From the NCBI GenBank assembly GCA_009885515.1, contig VFKO01000046.1, positions 1 to 5,429 on the forward strand: DNA of 5,429 nucleotides. Direction: 5' to 3'. Both the position numbers and the translations under genes were made by a program. Below the pieces are notes generated by a model. It searched no databases. It worked only from the letters and a program-made list of their open reading frames with translations, and was not told where the DNA came from. Below are positions 1 through 5,429 of the stretch, piece by piece (the first letter of the stretch is position 1; every line of letters begins with the position of its first letter). The DNA comes from Rhodobiaceae bacterium (GTDB lineage Bacteria > Pseudomonadota > Alphaproteobacteria > Micropepsales > Micropepsaceae).

Positions 1-5
1 AGCAA

Positions 6-11
6 TTCCTT
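6..11 (-). promoter_or_regulatory. Possible ribosome binding site of a next minus-strand gene
   Basis: Read on the minus strand, the 32 bases after the mutarotase stop contain AAGGAA followed by at least five bases to the window edge. That is the right position for a Shine-Dalgarno site of a gene starting just outside the window. If real, the mutarotase is the first gene of a leftward operon, possibly with a sugar transporter or other galactose gene. The start codon is not visible, so this is only suggestive. Confidence 0.2.
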
Positions 12-32
12 GATGTTTCCGGGGTGCCAGAT

Positions 33-947
33 CTACAAGACTTCGTGGGACGGCTCCAGGTGCATTTCAAACGCCCAGGCGCGTTTGCCGCCGGGGGCGA
101 GCAGCGGCAGATCGTTGGCGGCGGATACGGCATCGCACCCGGCATTTGAGGGTTCGATTGCCAGATGATGGTGTCCATGCCAACCGCCTGCGGACACCCA
201 GACGCCGATCCACGGAATGTGCTGCTGTTCGACCGACACATGCAATTTGGAGCCGTTGCGATCGATTGTGATGCGATTCAAGCCTGGTGGCGTGCGTGCG
301 AACAGCTTGGCGCAGGCCGGCGCACCGGTTGGTCTTTCGAGTAGCCAGTCAATCAACCCCGGCCCGGCTTCTGGTGCGTGCGCGGTGTCCCCGTCAGGTG
401 CTTCGATCGATTCTATGCGCCACTCCCAGCCGCGTTGCCAAAACAGGAGGCGGGTGTTGGCCTGCAGCGGAAATAAAGGATGGAAAGCCCAAAGAATTTG
501 CTGTGGTTGGGGCGAGTGATTGCTCAGGAGATAATCAAAGCGCAAACCTTCAGGCAGCAAATGAATCGTCCGCTCGAGCGTCGAGGTGACAGACTCGAGT
601 TCCACTTGCATGCGCAAGTGCCGGGAGTCCCCATTGTCACTGGTCACCTGCCATGCGCTGGTCCACGCGTCGCCATGGTCAACGTGGCTGGTGTGGCCGG
701 ACGTGCACGCCGCGACGGTGGGTATGCATTCGTCGAAGCCCGCAAGTGCGCCCTGGTCGAACGGGGTGCCGCGCGTCAGGCGGCGCCATGGTCTGGGGGC
801 GGCACTCTGCCAGCACCATTGCGTTTGATCTTGACGGTTTGTGAGAGATACAATCCGTCCGCCGAGTTCGGGTACCACACAGAGTTCCAAATTCCGGTTA
901 CGCAAGCCCGCAATGGCAAACCCGTCGCGTGTTCCGCTAAATCGCAT
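33..947 (-). CDS. Aldose 1-epimerase (galactose mutarotase) superfamily protein
   Basis: This 304-residue protein is probably a cytoplasmic mutarotase interconverting alpha and beta anomers of a hexose, feeding the alpha form to galactokinase. It shows an early PELGGRIVSL strand typical of the superfamily, a GFDECIPTV segment (residues 70-78) followed by HGDAW at 91-95, AFHPLF with the likely catalytic His156, and AIEPS with the likely catalytic Glu265. The GFDECIPTV and HGDAW pattern fits the shorter, about 300-residue aldose-epimerase-like branch rather than the classic E. coli GalM of about 345 residues, so I give no symbol. The start at 947 is supported by AGGTGAGG a few bases upstream. 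The gene is divergent from galK with a 37-base gap, which strongly links it to galactose. No signal peptide is seen. The exact sugar is inferred from context; a hexose-6-phosphate or other aldose is possible. Confidence 0.85.
   Translation of the reverse strand: MRFSGTRDGFAIAGLRNRNLELCVVPELGGRIVSLTNRQDQTQWCWQSAAPRPWRRLTRGTPFDQGALAGFDECIPTVAACTSGHTSHVDHGDAWTSAWQVTSDNGDSRHLRMQVELESVTSTLERTIHLLPEGLRFDYLLSNHSPQPQQILWAFHPLFPLQANTRLLFWQRGWEWRIESIEAPDGDTAHAPEAGPGLIDWLLERPTGAPACAKLFARTPPGLNRITIDRNGSKLHVSVEQQHIPWIGVWVSAGGWHGHHHLAIEPSNAGCDAVSAANDLPLLAPGGKRAWAFEMHLEPSHEVL
825..854 (+). promoter_or_regulatory. Candidate galKT promoter, inside the mutarotase gene
   Basis: On the plus strand there is a TTGATC -35 (825-830, four of six bases), an 18-base spacer and a TACAAT -10 (849-854, five of six). 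Transcription would begin near 861 and give a leader of about 124 bases before galK, antisense to the first part of the mutarotase gene. A nearer TTGACG at 831-836 lies only 12 bases from the same -10 and cannot pair with it. I saw no better promoter closer to galK. Confidence 0.35.
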
Positions 948-951
948 CCTG

Positions 952-959
952 CCTCACCT
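952..959 (-). promoter_or_regulatory. Ribosome binding site of the mutarotase gene
   Basis: On the minus strand AGGTGAGG ends four bases before the ATG at 947, with its AGGTG core seven bases away. This is the best purine-rich match near any candidate start and fixes the mutarotase start at 947. Confidence 0.6.
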
Positions 960-981
960 GTCGAAAACTAACTCCGGTCCG

Positions 982-1011
982 ATCATGCAAGATGCGCGTA
1001 GCACCAATCAA
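982..1011 (-). promoter_or_regulatory. Candidate promoter of the mutarotase gene, inside the galK 5' end
   Basis: Read on the minus strand there is a TTGATT -35 (1011-1006, four of six bases of TTGACA), an 18-base spacer and a CATGAT -10 (987-982, four of six of TATAAT). Transcription would begin near 975 and give a leader of about 28 bases before the ATG at 947. The -10 covers the galK start codon at 985, so polymerase bound here should interfere with galK. The call rests on pattern matching only. Confidence 0.3.
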
Positions 1012-2190
1012 GAGCCTGCAAGCCGGAAGGGCAGTAACACCGCCGCCATCATTTCGGCGTTTCGCGTGGCGCATGGGCTGGATCCCCAAGTGTTCTTTGC
1101 GCCGGGGCGGATCAATCTGATCAGCGAGCACACGGACTATACGGGCGGTTTCGTGCTTCCGGCGGCCATCCAGTTTGGAACCTGGATCGCGTCTCATGCG
1201 CGTGCGGATCGTGTCGTGCGTGTGCACTCGGCGACGCAAAACGAGACAGTCGAGATCGGGCTTGACGTGGAGCCCCGGCAGGCACGCAAGCATTGGAGCG
1301 ACTATGCGGCGGGCGTGGTCTGGGCGCTGCAAGCGCAGCACCGCGAATTGCAACTGTGCGGCGCGGAACTGTTGATCCACAACGATGTGCCGCTGGGTGC
1401 GGGGCTGAGTTCATCGGCCTCCATGGAGGTGTGCGTGGCGCTGGCCTTGCTCGGCGTTGCGCGTCAGGAACTCGGCACTCTCGACATTGCGGTGGTCTGC
1501 CAACGCGCCGAGAATGAGTTCGCCGGGGCGCGTTGCGGCATCATGGATCAGTTCATCGCAACGCATGCCCGCCCAGACCATGCGGTGCTGCTGGATTGCG
1601 ACAGTCTGCAGAGCCGGTTGATTCCCCTTGCGCGCACGCACCACTGGATCGTCGCGAACACTGGTGTGCGTCACGCGCTGGCGGGTGGGGAGTACAATCT
1701 GCGGCGCGCCGAGTGCGAGACGGTGCTGGCGCAGTTGGCCCGGCAGTTTCCGCAGCGCCGCGTGGTTCGCGATTTGCTGCGCCATGAACAGAGCGCGCTG
1801 GCCACGCAGCTTTCGCCGGTGGCTGCGCGCCGGCTGGCGCATCTATGCAGTGAAAACCGGCGGGTTGGCGAAATGGTTGTGGCGCTCGAACGTTGCGAGA
1901 TGGCACGCGCCGGGGAGTTGCTCCTGGCTTCGCATGCGAGCCTGCGCGCCGATTTCGAAGTCAGTTGCGCTGAGCTCGATCTGATGGTTGCCATCGCCAG
2001 CCGTCAACCGGGTGTTCTGGGCGCGCGGATGATGGGCGGAGGCTTTGGGGGCTGTACCCTGACGCTGGCCGACGCAGAGGCGAGCGAGCGCGTCATGCTG
2101 GCCATGCGCCGCGACTATCGTGCTGAGGCCGGCATTGAACCAGAGATATTTGCTGCGCAGTTTTCCGGGGCAGCGGGGAAGATCGGATGA
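985..2190 (+). CDS. galK: Galactokinase
   Basis: This 401-residue cytoplasmic GHMP-family kinase transfers the ATP gamma phosphate to C1 of alpha-galactose, the first committed Leloir step. All three family motifs are visible: APGRINLISEHTDY (39-52, the galactokinase signature), the ATP-binding loop PLGAGLSSSAS (136-146), and GARMMGGGFGGC (346-357). CGIMDQF (184-190) supplies the likely catalytic base Asp188, with Arg42 as its expected partner. ENRRVGEMV and the SHASLRADFEVSC segment near 316-328 are also typical. One oddity is Ser47, where the signature normally has Gly (LIGEHTDY). The ATG at 985 gives 38 residues before APGR, somewhat more than the 24 or so in E. coli. No good Shine-Dalgarno precedes it, and in-frame ATGs at 913 and 841 would overlap the mutarotase gene and add non-conserved residues. 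The stop overlaps the galT start, so the two genes are translationally coupled. Confidence 0.96.
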   Translation: MQDARSTNQEPASRKGSNTAAIISAFRVAHGLDPQVFFAPGRINLISEHTDYTGGFVLPAAIQFGTWIASHARADRVVRVHSATQNETVEIGLDVEPRQARKHWSDYAAGVVWALQAQHRELQLCGAELLIHNDVPLGAGLSSSASMEVCVALALLGVARQELGTLDIAVVCQRAENEFAGARCGIMDQFIATHARPDHAVLLDCDSLQSRLIPLARTHHWIVANTGVRHALAGGEYNLRRAECETVLAQLARQFPQRRVVRDLLRHEQSALATQLSPVAARRLAHLCSENRRVGEMVVALERCEMARAGELLLASHASLRADFEVSCAELDLMVAIASRQPGVLGARMMGGGFGGCTLTLADAEASERVMLAMRRDYRAEAGIEPEIFAAQFSGAAGKIG

Positions 2191-3233
2191 GCAAGTTTCA
2201 GGAAATGTTTCGCGAGCTCGACAAAGTTCCGCAGGGATCGCATCGCAGGCGCAATCCGTTGACCGGCGACTGGGTGCTTGTTTCGCCCGGACGTACAGAC
2301 CGGCCATGGCTCGGCGCCCGGGAGACCATCGCGGCAGAGCCGTCTGTGCCGCATGATGCCGCGTGCTATTTGTGTCCCGGAAATGCCCGGGCCAAGAGTG
2401 CGGTGAACCCCGGTTATACAGGAACGTATGTGTTCCAGAACGACTTTCCGGCACTGGATGCGGGTGCTGCTTTGACCGCCGCAGGTTCCGCAGAAGCGGC
2501 ATTCCAAGTGGTGCACGGCGAGTGCCGGGTGTTGTGCTATTCGCCGCGACATGACCTCTCGCTCGGTCAGCTTGATCAGGACGCGGTGCGCGCCGTGGTG
2601 TCGATGTGGGTCAATGAGTGGAAGCACTTCGACGCGCGCGACGAAATCGCCTATGCGCTGATCTTCGAGAATCGCGGCGCCCAGATGGGCGCCAGCAATC
2701 CGCACCCGCACGGACAGTTGTGGGCAACAAGCATTATTCCCAACGAGATTGAGCACGAACGTCAAAGCCAGGCGGCGTATTTCGATGCTGTGGGTACGCC
2801 GATGCTGGCGGATTATCTGGACGCCGAAGTCCGGCTGGGGACGCGCATCGTTGCCGGCAACGGGTCCTGGGTGGCGCTGGTGCCGTTCTGGGCTGTTTGG
2901 CCGTTCGAGCTGCTTGTGGTGCCACGCCATGCTTGTAGCGGGTTCGATGATTTGACGCAGACACAGCATCACGATCTCGCGGCGCTCATTGGGCGTATCG
3001 TTTCCATTTATGACAGCATATTTGGTGTGCCGTTTCCGTATTCGATGGGTTGGCATACACGGCCCAGTGATGGCGGGGCACATGCGGGCTGGGTGATGCA
3101 TGGCCACTTTTACCCGCCGTTGCTGCGCTCGGCATCGGTGCGCAAGTTTCTCGTGGGCTACGAGATGCTGGCGATGCCGCAGCGTGACATCACGCCGGAG
3201 TCTGCTGCGGCACTCATGCGCGGCCGGTCGTGA
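2187..3233 (+). CDS. galT: Galactose-1-phosphate uridylyltransferase
   Basis: This 348-residue HIT-superfamily enzyme converts UDP-glucose plus galactose-1-phosphate into glucose-1-phosphate plus UDP-galactose through a uridylyl-histidine intermediate. The active-site motif SNPHPHGQLWA (170-180) places the nucleophile at His175. The structural zinc ligands expected from E. coli GalT are all present: Cys60 and Cys63 (CYLC), His122 (SPRHDL) and His173. The C-terminal half carries His290, His305 and His307, matching the second metal site, then the conserved HFYPPLLRSASVRKF block and GYEML. Length matches the class I family (348 in E. coli), so the gene looks intact. The ATG overlaps the galK stop as ATGA, and GGGGAA six bases upstream is a plausible ribosome site inside galK. 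Product UDP-galactose needs GalE to be recycled, and no galE lies in this window. Confidence 0.97.
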   Translation: MSKFQEMFRELDKVPQGSHRRRNPLTGDWVLVSPGRTDRPWLGARETIAAEPSVPHDAACYLCPGNARAKSAVNPGYTGTYVFQNDFPALDAGAALTAAGSAEAAFQVVHGECRVLCYSPRHDLSLGQLDQDAVRAVVSMWVNEWKHFDARDEIAYALIFENRGAQMGASNPHPHGQLWATSIIPNEIEHERQSQAAYFDAVGTPMLADYLDAEVRLGTRIVAGNGSWVALVPFWAVWPFELLVVPRHACSGFDDLTQTQHHDLAALIGRIVSIYDSIFGVPFPYSMGWHTRPSDGGAHAGWVMHGHFYPPLLRSASVRKFLVGYEMLAMPQRDITPESAAALMRGRS

Positions 3234-3245
3234 GGTTGGCGAGTA

Positions 3246-4127
3246 CTACAACGCTCGCTGCAGGCGCATGATTGGCGTAAGCGCCCATGTCTCGCCGCTT
3301 TTTGACTCGAGCGTGGAGGCGGCAATGGTGGCCTGGCCCTCCAGGCTGAGCGTGATGCCGCCGCCAAAAGTGTAGGAGGGGGCGAGGCGCACACTGAACA
3401 CGGCTTCCTCGCGTGGCCCACCCGGGAAATCGAGATAGTCGCTAAGTTCGATTTTGGGTGCCACCATCACGGCAAAGCCGCCGGAGAATCTCTGGACGCA
3501 TTCAAGCTCAAGTTCGGAGAAATAGCGTGCAAACAGATGCGGCGTTGAAGCGACGTAGCCCCCTGCCAGGGATGCCTGGAAAAGTCCAGGCGGCAGGTCC
3601 GCAAACAGTTCGGCGGTAAAACGGTTCTTCAGGCGCAGATCGTAGGTGTTCAGCCCCGCGATAAAGTCGTCGTAGCCAGGCTCGAATACGTTTCGCGCTT
3701 TCCATTCAGCCAGCAACGACCACGCACCGGTGTTGAAACCCAGCTGTACTTCGCCGCGCAGGCTGTCGGAGTTGCTGTCGCTGAAGGTGGTAAAGTGGTC
3801 TGACAACACACCCACTTCGAGCTTGGCTTCGAAGAGGCCCGAAAGCACGCGCAGGGTCGTGCGAAATTCCGGTGACATTGTGGCATCCCAAGCCTTGGCC
3901 CGGTTGCCGCGAAAGGCGATCTCCGACCAGCCCATGCGAAGGCGCGCGGAGGTTTCAAGAATCGTGGCGTCTTTCACTGCCGGGCTGACCGTCAGCGTTT
4001 CTTCTGCCTGAACACATGTTGCAGAAACGAACCCCGCAGCGGCCAGCGCCACAGGCCACCACGGCCACCCCATCCAAGCCCCCCAGCTCAGCCGCCTCAA
4101 GTCCGGCGGTCCGGGGTTTACTAGCAT
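3246..4127 (-). CDS. Exported protein, probable outer-membrane beta-barrel, family not recognised
   Basis: This 293-residue product has an N-terminal signal peptide: two arginines at 11-12, a hydrophobic stretch at about 18-38, and a likely signal peptidase I site after VQA (residue 41). I see no proper lipobox before the Cys at 38. The mature part has many short stretches of alternating polar and hydrophobic residues, frequent aromatic residues, and Gly/Asn/Asp turns, as expected for antiparallel barrel strands. The last residue is Leu, not the usual Phe. Length would fit a barrel of perhaps 10-12 strands, which is inference. An alternative ATG at 4073 would drop the two arginines, so I prefer 4127, although neither start has a clear ribosome site. 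The gene converges on galT with 12 bases between stops and is divergent from the lipoprotein gene. Nothing in the sequence gives a substrate or function. Confidence 0.7.
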   Translation of the reverse strand: MLVNPGPPDLRRLSWGAWMGWPWWPVALAAAGFVSATCVQAEETLTVSPAVKDATILETSARLRMGWSEIAFRGNRAKAWDATMSPEFRTTLRVLSGLFEAKLEVGVLSDHFTTFSDSNSDSLRGEVQLGFNTGAWSLLAEWKARNVFEPGYDDFIAGLNTYDLRLKNRFTAELFADLPPGLFQASLAGGYVASTPHLFARYFSELELECVQRFSGGFAVMVAPKIELSDYLDFPGGPREEAVFSVRLAPSYTFGGGITLSLEGQATIAASTLESKSGETWALTPIMRLQRAL

Positions 4128-4162
4128 TCGCCCGGGAGTTGTGAGGTATCCGGTGGGACACA

Positions 4163-4191
4163 GTTATGGGGAAAAAACCAGATCTTTTCAA
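4163..4191 (-). promoter_or_regulatory. Sigma70-type promoter of the outer-membrane protein gene
   Basis: Read on the minus strand there is a TTGAAA -35 (4191-4186, five of six bases), an ideal 17-base spacer and a CATAAC -10 (4168-4163, four of six). Transcription would start near 4156, about 29 bases before the ATG at 4127. The short leader supports the 4127 start. The spacer and -35 lie in a locally AT-rich patch within otherwise GC-rich DNA. Confidence 0.5.
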
Positions 4192-4222
4192 CTTATTGGC
4201 GAATGCGGGTGAAGGCGGGGTG

Positions 4223-4251
4223 TGGACCTGCATGCCTTGTCCATGTAGGGT
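4223..4251 (+). promoter_or_regulatory. Weak candidate promoter for the lipoprotein and reductase genes
   Basis: On the plus strand TGGACC (4223-4228, four of six of the -35) is followed after 17 bases by TAGGGT (4246-4251, only three of six of the -10). The spacing is ideal but the -10 is poor, so an activator or another sigma factor may be needed, or the true promoter is elsewhere in 4128-4286. The small inverted repeat at 4248-4262 overlaps the -10 end. Confidence 0.2.
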
Positions 4252-4262
4252 TAACAGAACCC
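4248..4262. repeat. Short inverted repeat upstream of the lipoprotein gene
   Basis: GGGTT and AACCC flank a five-base centre (AACAG), forming a perfect 5-bp stem. It lies 24 bases before the chosen GTG start and over the end of the weak candidate -10. It could be an operator or a small hairpin in the leader, but five base pairs can arise by chance. No T-run follows, so it is not a terminator. Confidence 0.2.
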
Positions 4263-4276
4263 GTGAGAACTGAACC

Positions 4277-4280
4277 AAGG
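4277..4280 (+). promoter_or_regulatory. Ribosome binding site that picks the GTG start of the lipoprotein
   Basis: AAGG lies six bases before the GTG at 4287, a normal spacing. Two GTG codons follow in tandem (4284 and 4287). The upstream in-frame ATG at 4203 would place 28 extra residues, rich in Cys and Pro, ahead of the signal sequence, which argues for initiation here. Confidence 0.45.
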
Positions 4281-4286
4281 TGTGTG

Positions 4287-4487
4287 GTGAACAGAGCTGT
4301 TGGATGCAGTGTGATTGCTATAGCGATGTGCCTGCAAGGTTGTTCCAGCACCGGACAACGATCCGTTCAGGCCGAGGAAGGTTTTTCCGATGCGGTTACG
4401 GATTGTGAGCGCGTGCTCTACGGATTTCAGGCGCCGGAAGCTGGCATTGCGCTCGACTGCGCGCACCGGCTGGACATCTGGCAATAA
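4287..4487 (+). CDS. Small predicted lipoprotein, family not recognised
   Basis: From the GTG at 4287 this gives a 66-residue precursor. It begins MNRAVGCSVIAIAMC, a short Arg-bearing n-region and a hydrophobic core, and ends its signal in LQGC, a lipobox with the lipidated Cys at residue 19, followed by SSTG. Signal peptidase II would leave about 48 residues attached to a membrane by the lipid. Ser, not Asp, at +2 favours transport to the outer membrane under the usual Lol rule. The mature part is acidic (AEEGFSD, then TDCERVL) and holds two further cysteines (precursor 40 and 58) that could form a periplasmic disulfide. An in-frame ATG at 4203 exists but would bury the signal sequence. It ends 24 bases before the reductase start, so the two are probably one transcript. 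I do not recognise the family; this could be a lineage-restricted lipoprotein. Confidence 0.6.
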   Translation: MNRAVGCSVIAIAMCLQGCSSTGQRSVQAEEGFSDAVTDCERVLYGFQAPEAGIALDCAHRLDIWQ

Positions 4488-4511
4488 AGCGTCTGGAAAG
4501 GAAAAACAGTT

Positions 4512-5429
4512 ATGAGCGATTTGGTGTTGGTGACGGGTGGTTCGGGCTTTATTGGTGCACACACCATCGTGCAGTTGCTGAAGTCCGGGGCGCGGGTGCG
4601 TGCCACGTTGCGCACGCCGTCGCGAGAAGCAGAAGTTCGCGCCATCGTCGCTGCGGGCGGTGCCAATGCTGGAGAAAGTCTGACCTTTGCCCAGGCCGAT
4701 CTGATGTCCGACGCGGGCTGGAACGAGGCCGCGAAGGGTTGCACGTATCTGCTGCACGTGGCGTCGCCCTTTCCGCCTGCGGTGCCCAAGCACGAGGACG
4801 AGCTTATCATTCCCGCGCGCGAGGGCACGTTGCGGGCCTTGCGGGCGGCGAAGGCTGCTGGGGTGAAGCGTGCAGTGGTGACCTCTTCCTTTGCGGCGGT
4901 TGGCTATGGTCAAGCAAGGCGCAAGGCGAACGAGCCGTTCAACGAGGAGAATTGGACCGATCCCAACTCACCCGATGTGCGCCCCTATGTGAAGTCGAAG
5001 ACGCTTGCCGAGCTGGCGGCGTGGGATTTCGCCAAGCGCGAAGGCCTGGAGCTGGCGGTGGTCAATCCGGTGGCCGTGCTCGGGCCGCTGTTGGGCAAGG
5101 ACTATTCGACCTCGATCGAACTGGTGAAGAAGCTGATGGATGGCGCGTTCCCGGGCACGCCGCGCATCTCGTTTTCGATTGTCGATGTGCGCGATGTCGC
5201 CGACTTGCACATCCGCGCGATGACGCATCCGGCGGCCGCGGGACAACGCTTCATCGCTTCGAATGAAGGCTCGATGTGGATGGAAGATGTGGCCAAGGTC
5301 TTGCGCGCAAAGATGGGCGTCGCGGCTGCCCGCGTCCCTACGCGCCGCTTGCCCGATTGGCTGGTGCGCATCGTTGGCCGCTTCGATCCGCTGGTGCGTC
5401 AGATCCTGCCCGAACTTGGCCGTCAACGC
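4512..5429 (+). CDS. Extended SDR reductase, dihydroflavonol-4-reductase type, cut by the window edge
   Basis: The first 306 residues of an open frame that continues past the window. This is a cytoplasmic NAD(P)-dependent oxidoreductase with an N-terminal Rossmann fold: VTGGSGFIGAH (7-17) binds the dinucleotide, and Arg34 in ATLR, at the end of the second strand, suggests NADPH preference. TSS at 124-126 and YVKSK (159-163) give the catalytic Ser, Tyr159 and Lys163. VNPVAVLGP and VDVRDVADLH (near 224-233) are typical of the DFR and aldehyde-reductase branch. Family members are about 340-350 residues, so roughly 40 are missing. AAGGAA eight bases before the ATG is a good ribosome site. It resembles GalE only in the first 20 residues; the NADPH-type region after strand two and the YVKSK setting do not fit GalE. 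The substrate, likely an aldehyde or ketone, cannot be read from sequence. Confidence 0.88.
   Translation, partial: MSDLVLVTGGSGFIGAHTIVQLLKSGARVRATLRTPSREAEVRAIVAAGGANAGESLTFAQADLMSDAGWNEAAKGCTYLLHVASPFPPAVPKHEDELIIPAREGTLRALRAAKAAGVKRAVVTSSFAAVGYGQARRKANEPFNEENWTDPNSPDVRPYVKSKTLAELAAWDFAKREGLELAVVNPVAVLGPLLGKDYSTSIELVKKLMDGAFPGTPRISFSIVDVRDVADLHIRAMTHPAAAGQRFIASNEGSMWMEDVAKVLRAKMGVAAARVPTRRLPDWLVRIVGRFDPLVRQILPELGRQR

Noticed and set aside
831..854. TTGACG with TACAAT as a strong promoter
   Set aside because: The spacer is only 12 bases; the -10 was instead paired with TTGATC at 825-830, spacer 18.
841..984. Upstream extension of galK to the ATG at 841 or 913
   Set aside because: The extra residues are antisense to the mutarotase 5' end, look like shadow translation and have no galactokinase similarity or ribosome site.
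2115..3107. Long open frame of 330 residues on the minus strand opposite galT
   Set aside because: It is antisense to a clearly conserved galT, its product has no recognisable motif, and long antisense frames are expected in GC-rich genes.
3213..3234. Stem-loop over the galT stop (CTCATG pairing with CGTGAG) as a bidirectional terminator for galT and the barrel gene
   Set aside because: The stem is 6 bp with one G-U pair, the loop is 10 bases, and no T-run follows on either strand. A second weak repeat (GCGAG/CTCGC at 3239-3258) has the same problem.
3246..4127. The exported protein as a lipoprotein cleaved at Cys38
   Set aside because: The residues before the Cys are SAT, lacking the Gly or Ala at -1 and Leu at -3, and a good signal peptidase I site (VQA) follows three residues later.
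4251..4913. Minus-strand open frame of 220 residues opposite the lipoprotein and reductase genes
   Set aside because: It lies antisense to a well-supported SDR gene, is rich in Arg, His and Pro as shadow frames are, and shows no family motif.
4512..5429. The SDR gene as galE, completing the Leloir pathway
   Set aside because: The start (VTGGSGFIGAHTIVQLL) resembles GalE, but the ATLRTPSR region and the rest match the dihydroflavonol-reductase branch, and it is separated from galKT by a convergent gene.

Overview
The window is a GC-rich chromosomal segment from a Gram-negative bacterium. A predicted outer-membrane barrel protein and a small lipoprotein with a signal-peptidase II type signal support Gram-negative; a proteobacterium (gamma or beta) is my best guess, but no rRNA or other phylogenetic marker is present. 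I see no mobile element, tRNA, rRNA or CRISPR array. Coding density is high, and the only intergenic gap over 100 bases lies at 4128-4286.

Left part (1-3233) is a galactose-use cluster. A mutarotase-superfamily gene (33-947, minus) is divergent from galK (985-2190, plus), which overlaps galT (2187-3233, plus) by four bases as ATGA. The mutarotase probably supplies the alpha anomer of the sugar, GalK phosphorylates galactose at C1, and GalT swaps uridylyl between UDP-glucose and galactose-1-phosphate. The third Leloir enzyme, GalE, is not in the window. Only 37 bases separate the mutarotase and galK start codons, so the promoters must overlap each other or sit inside the opposing gene; a candidate for each is listed.

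Middle part (3246-4127, minus) is a gene converging on galT with a 12-base gap. It encodes an unrecognised exported protein that looks like an outer-membrane beta-barrel. A good sigma70-type promoter (TTGAAA, 17 bases, CATAAC) precedes it.

Right part (4287-5429, plus) holds a 66-residue lipoprotein with a GTG start, followed after 24 bases by an extended SDR reductase of the dihydroflavonol-4-reductase type. The reductase runs off the right edge with an estimated few dozen residues missing. These two are probably co-transcribed and divergent from the barrel gene.

Overall this is a fairly ordinary region. The points most worth a second look are the tightly interlocked divergent gal promoters, a Gly-to-Ser change in the GalK signature motif, and the orphan lipoprotein and barrel pair. 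I found no convincing sign of a previously undescribed multi-gene system.
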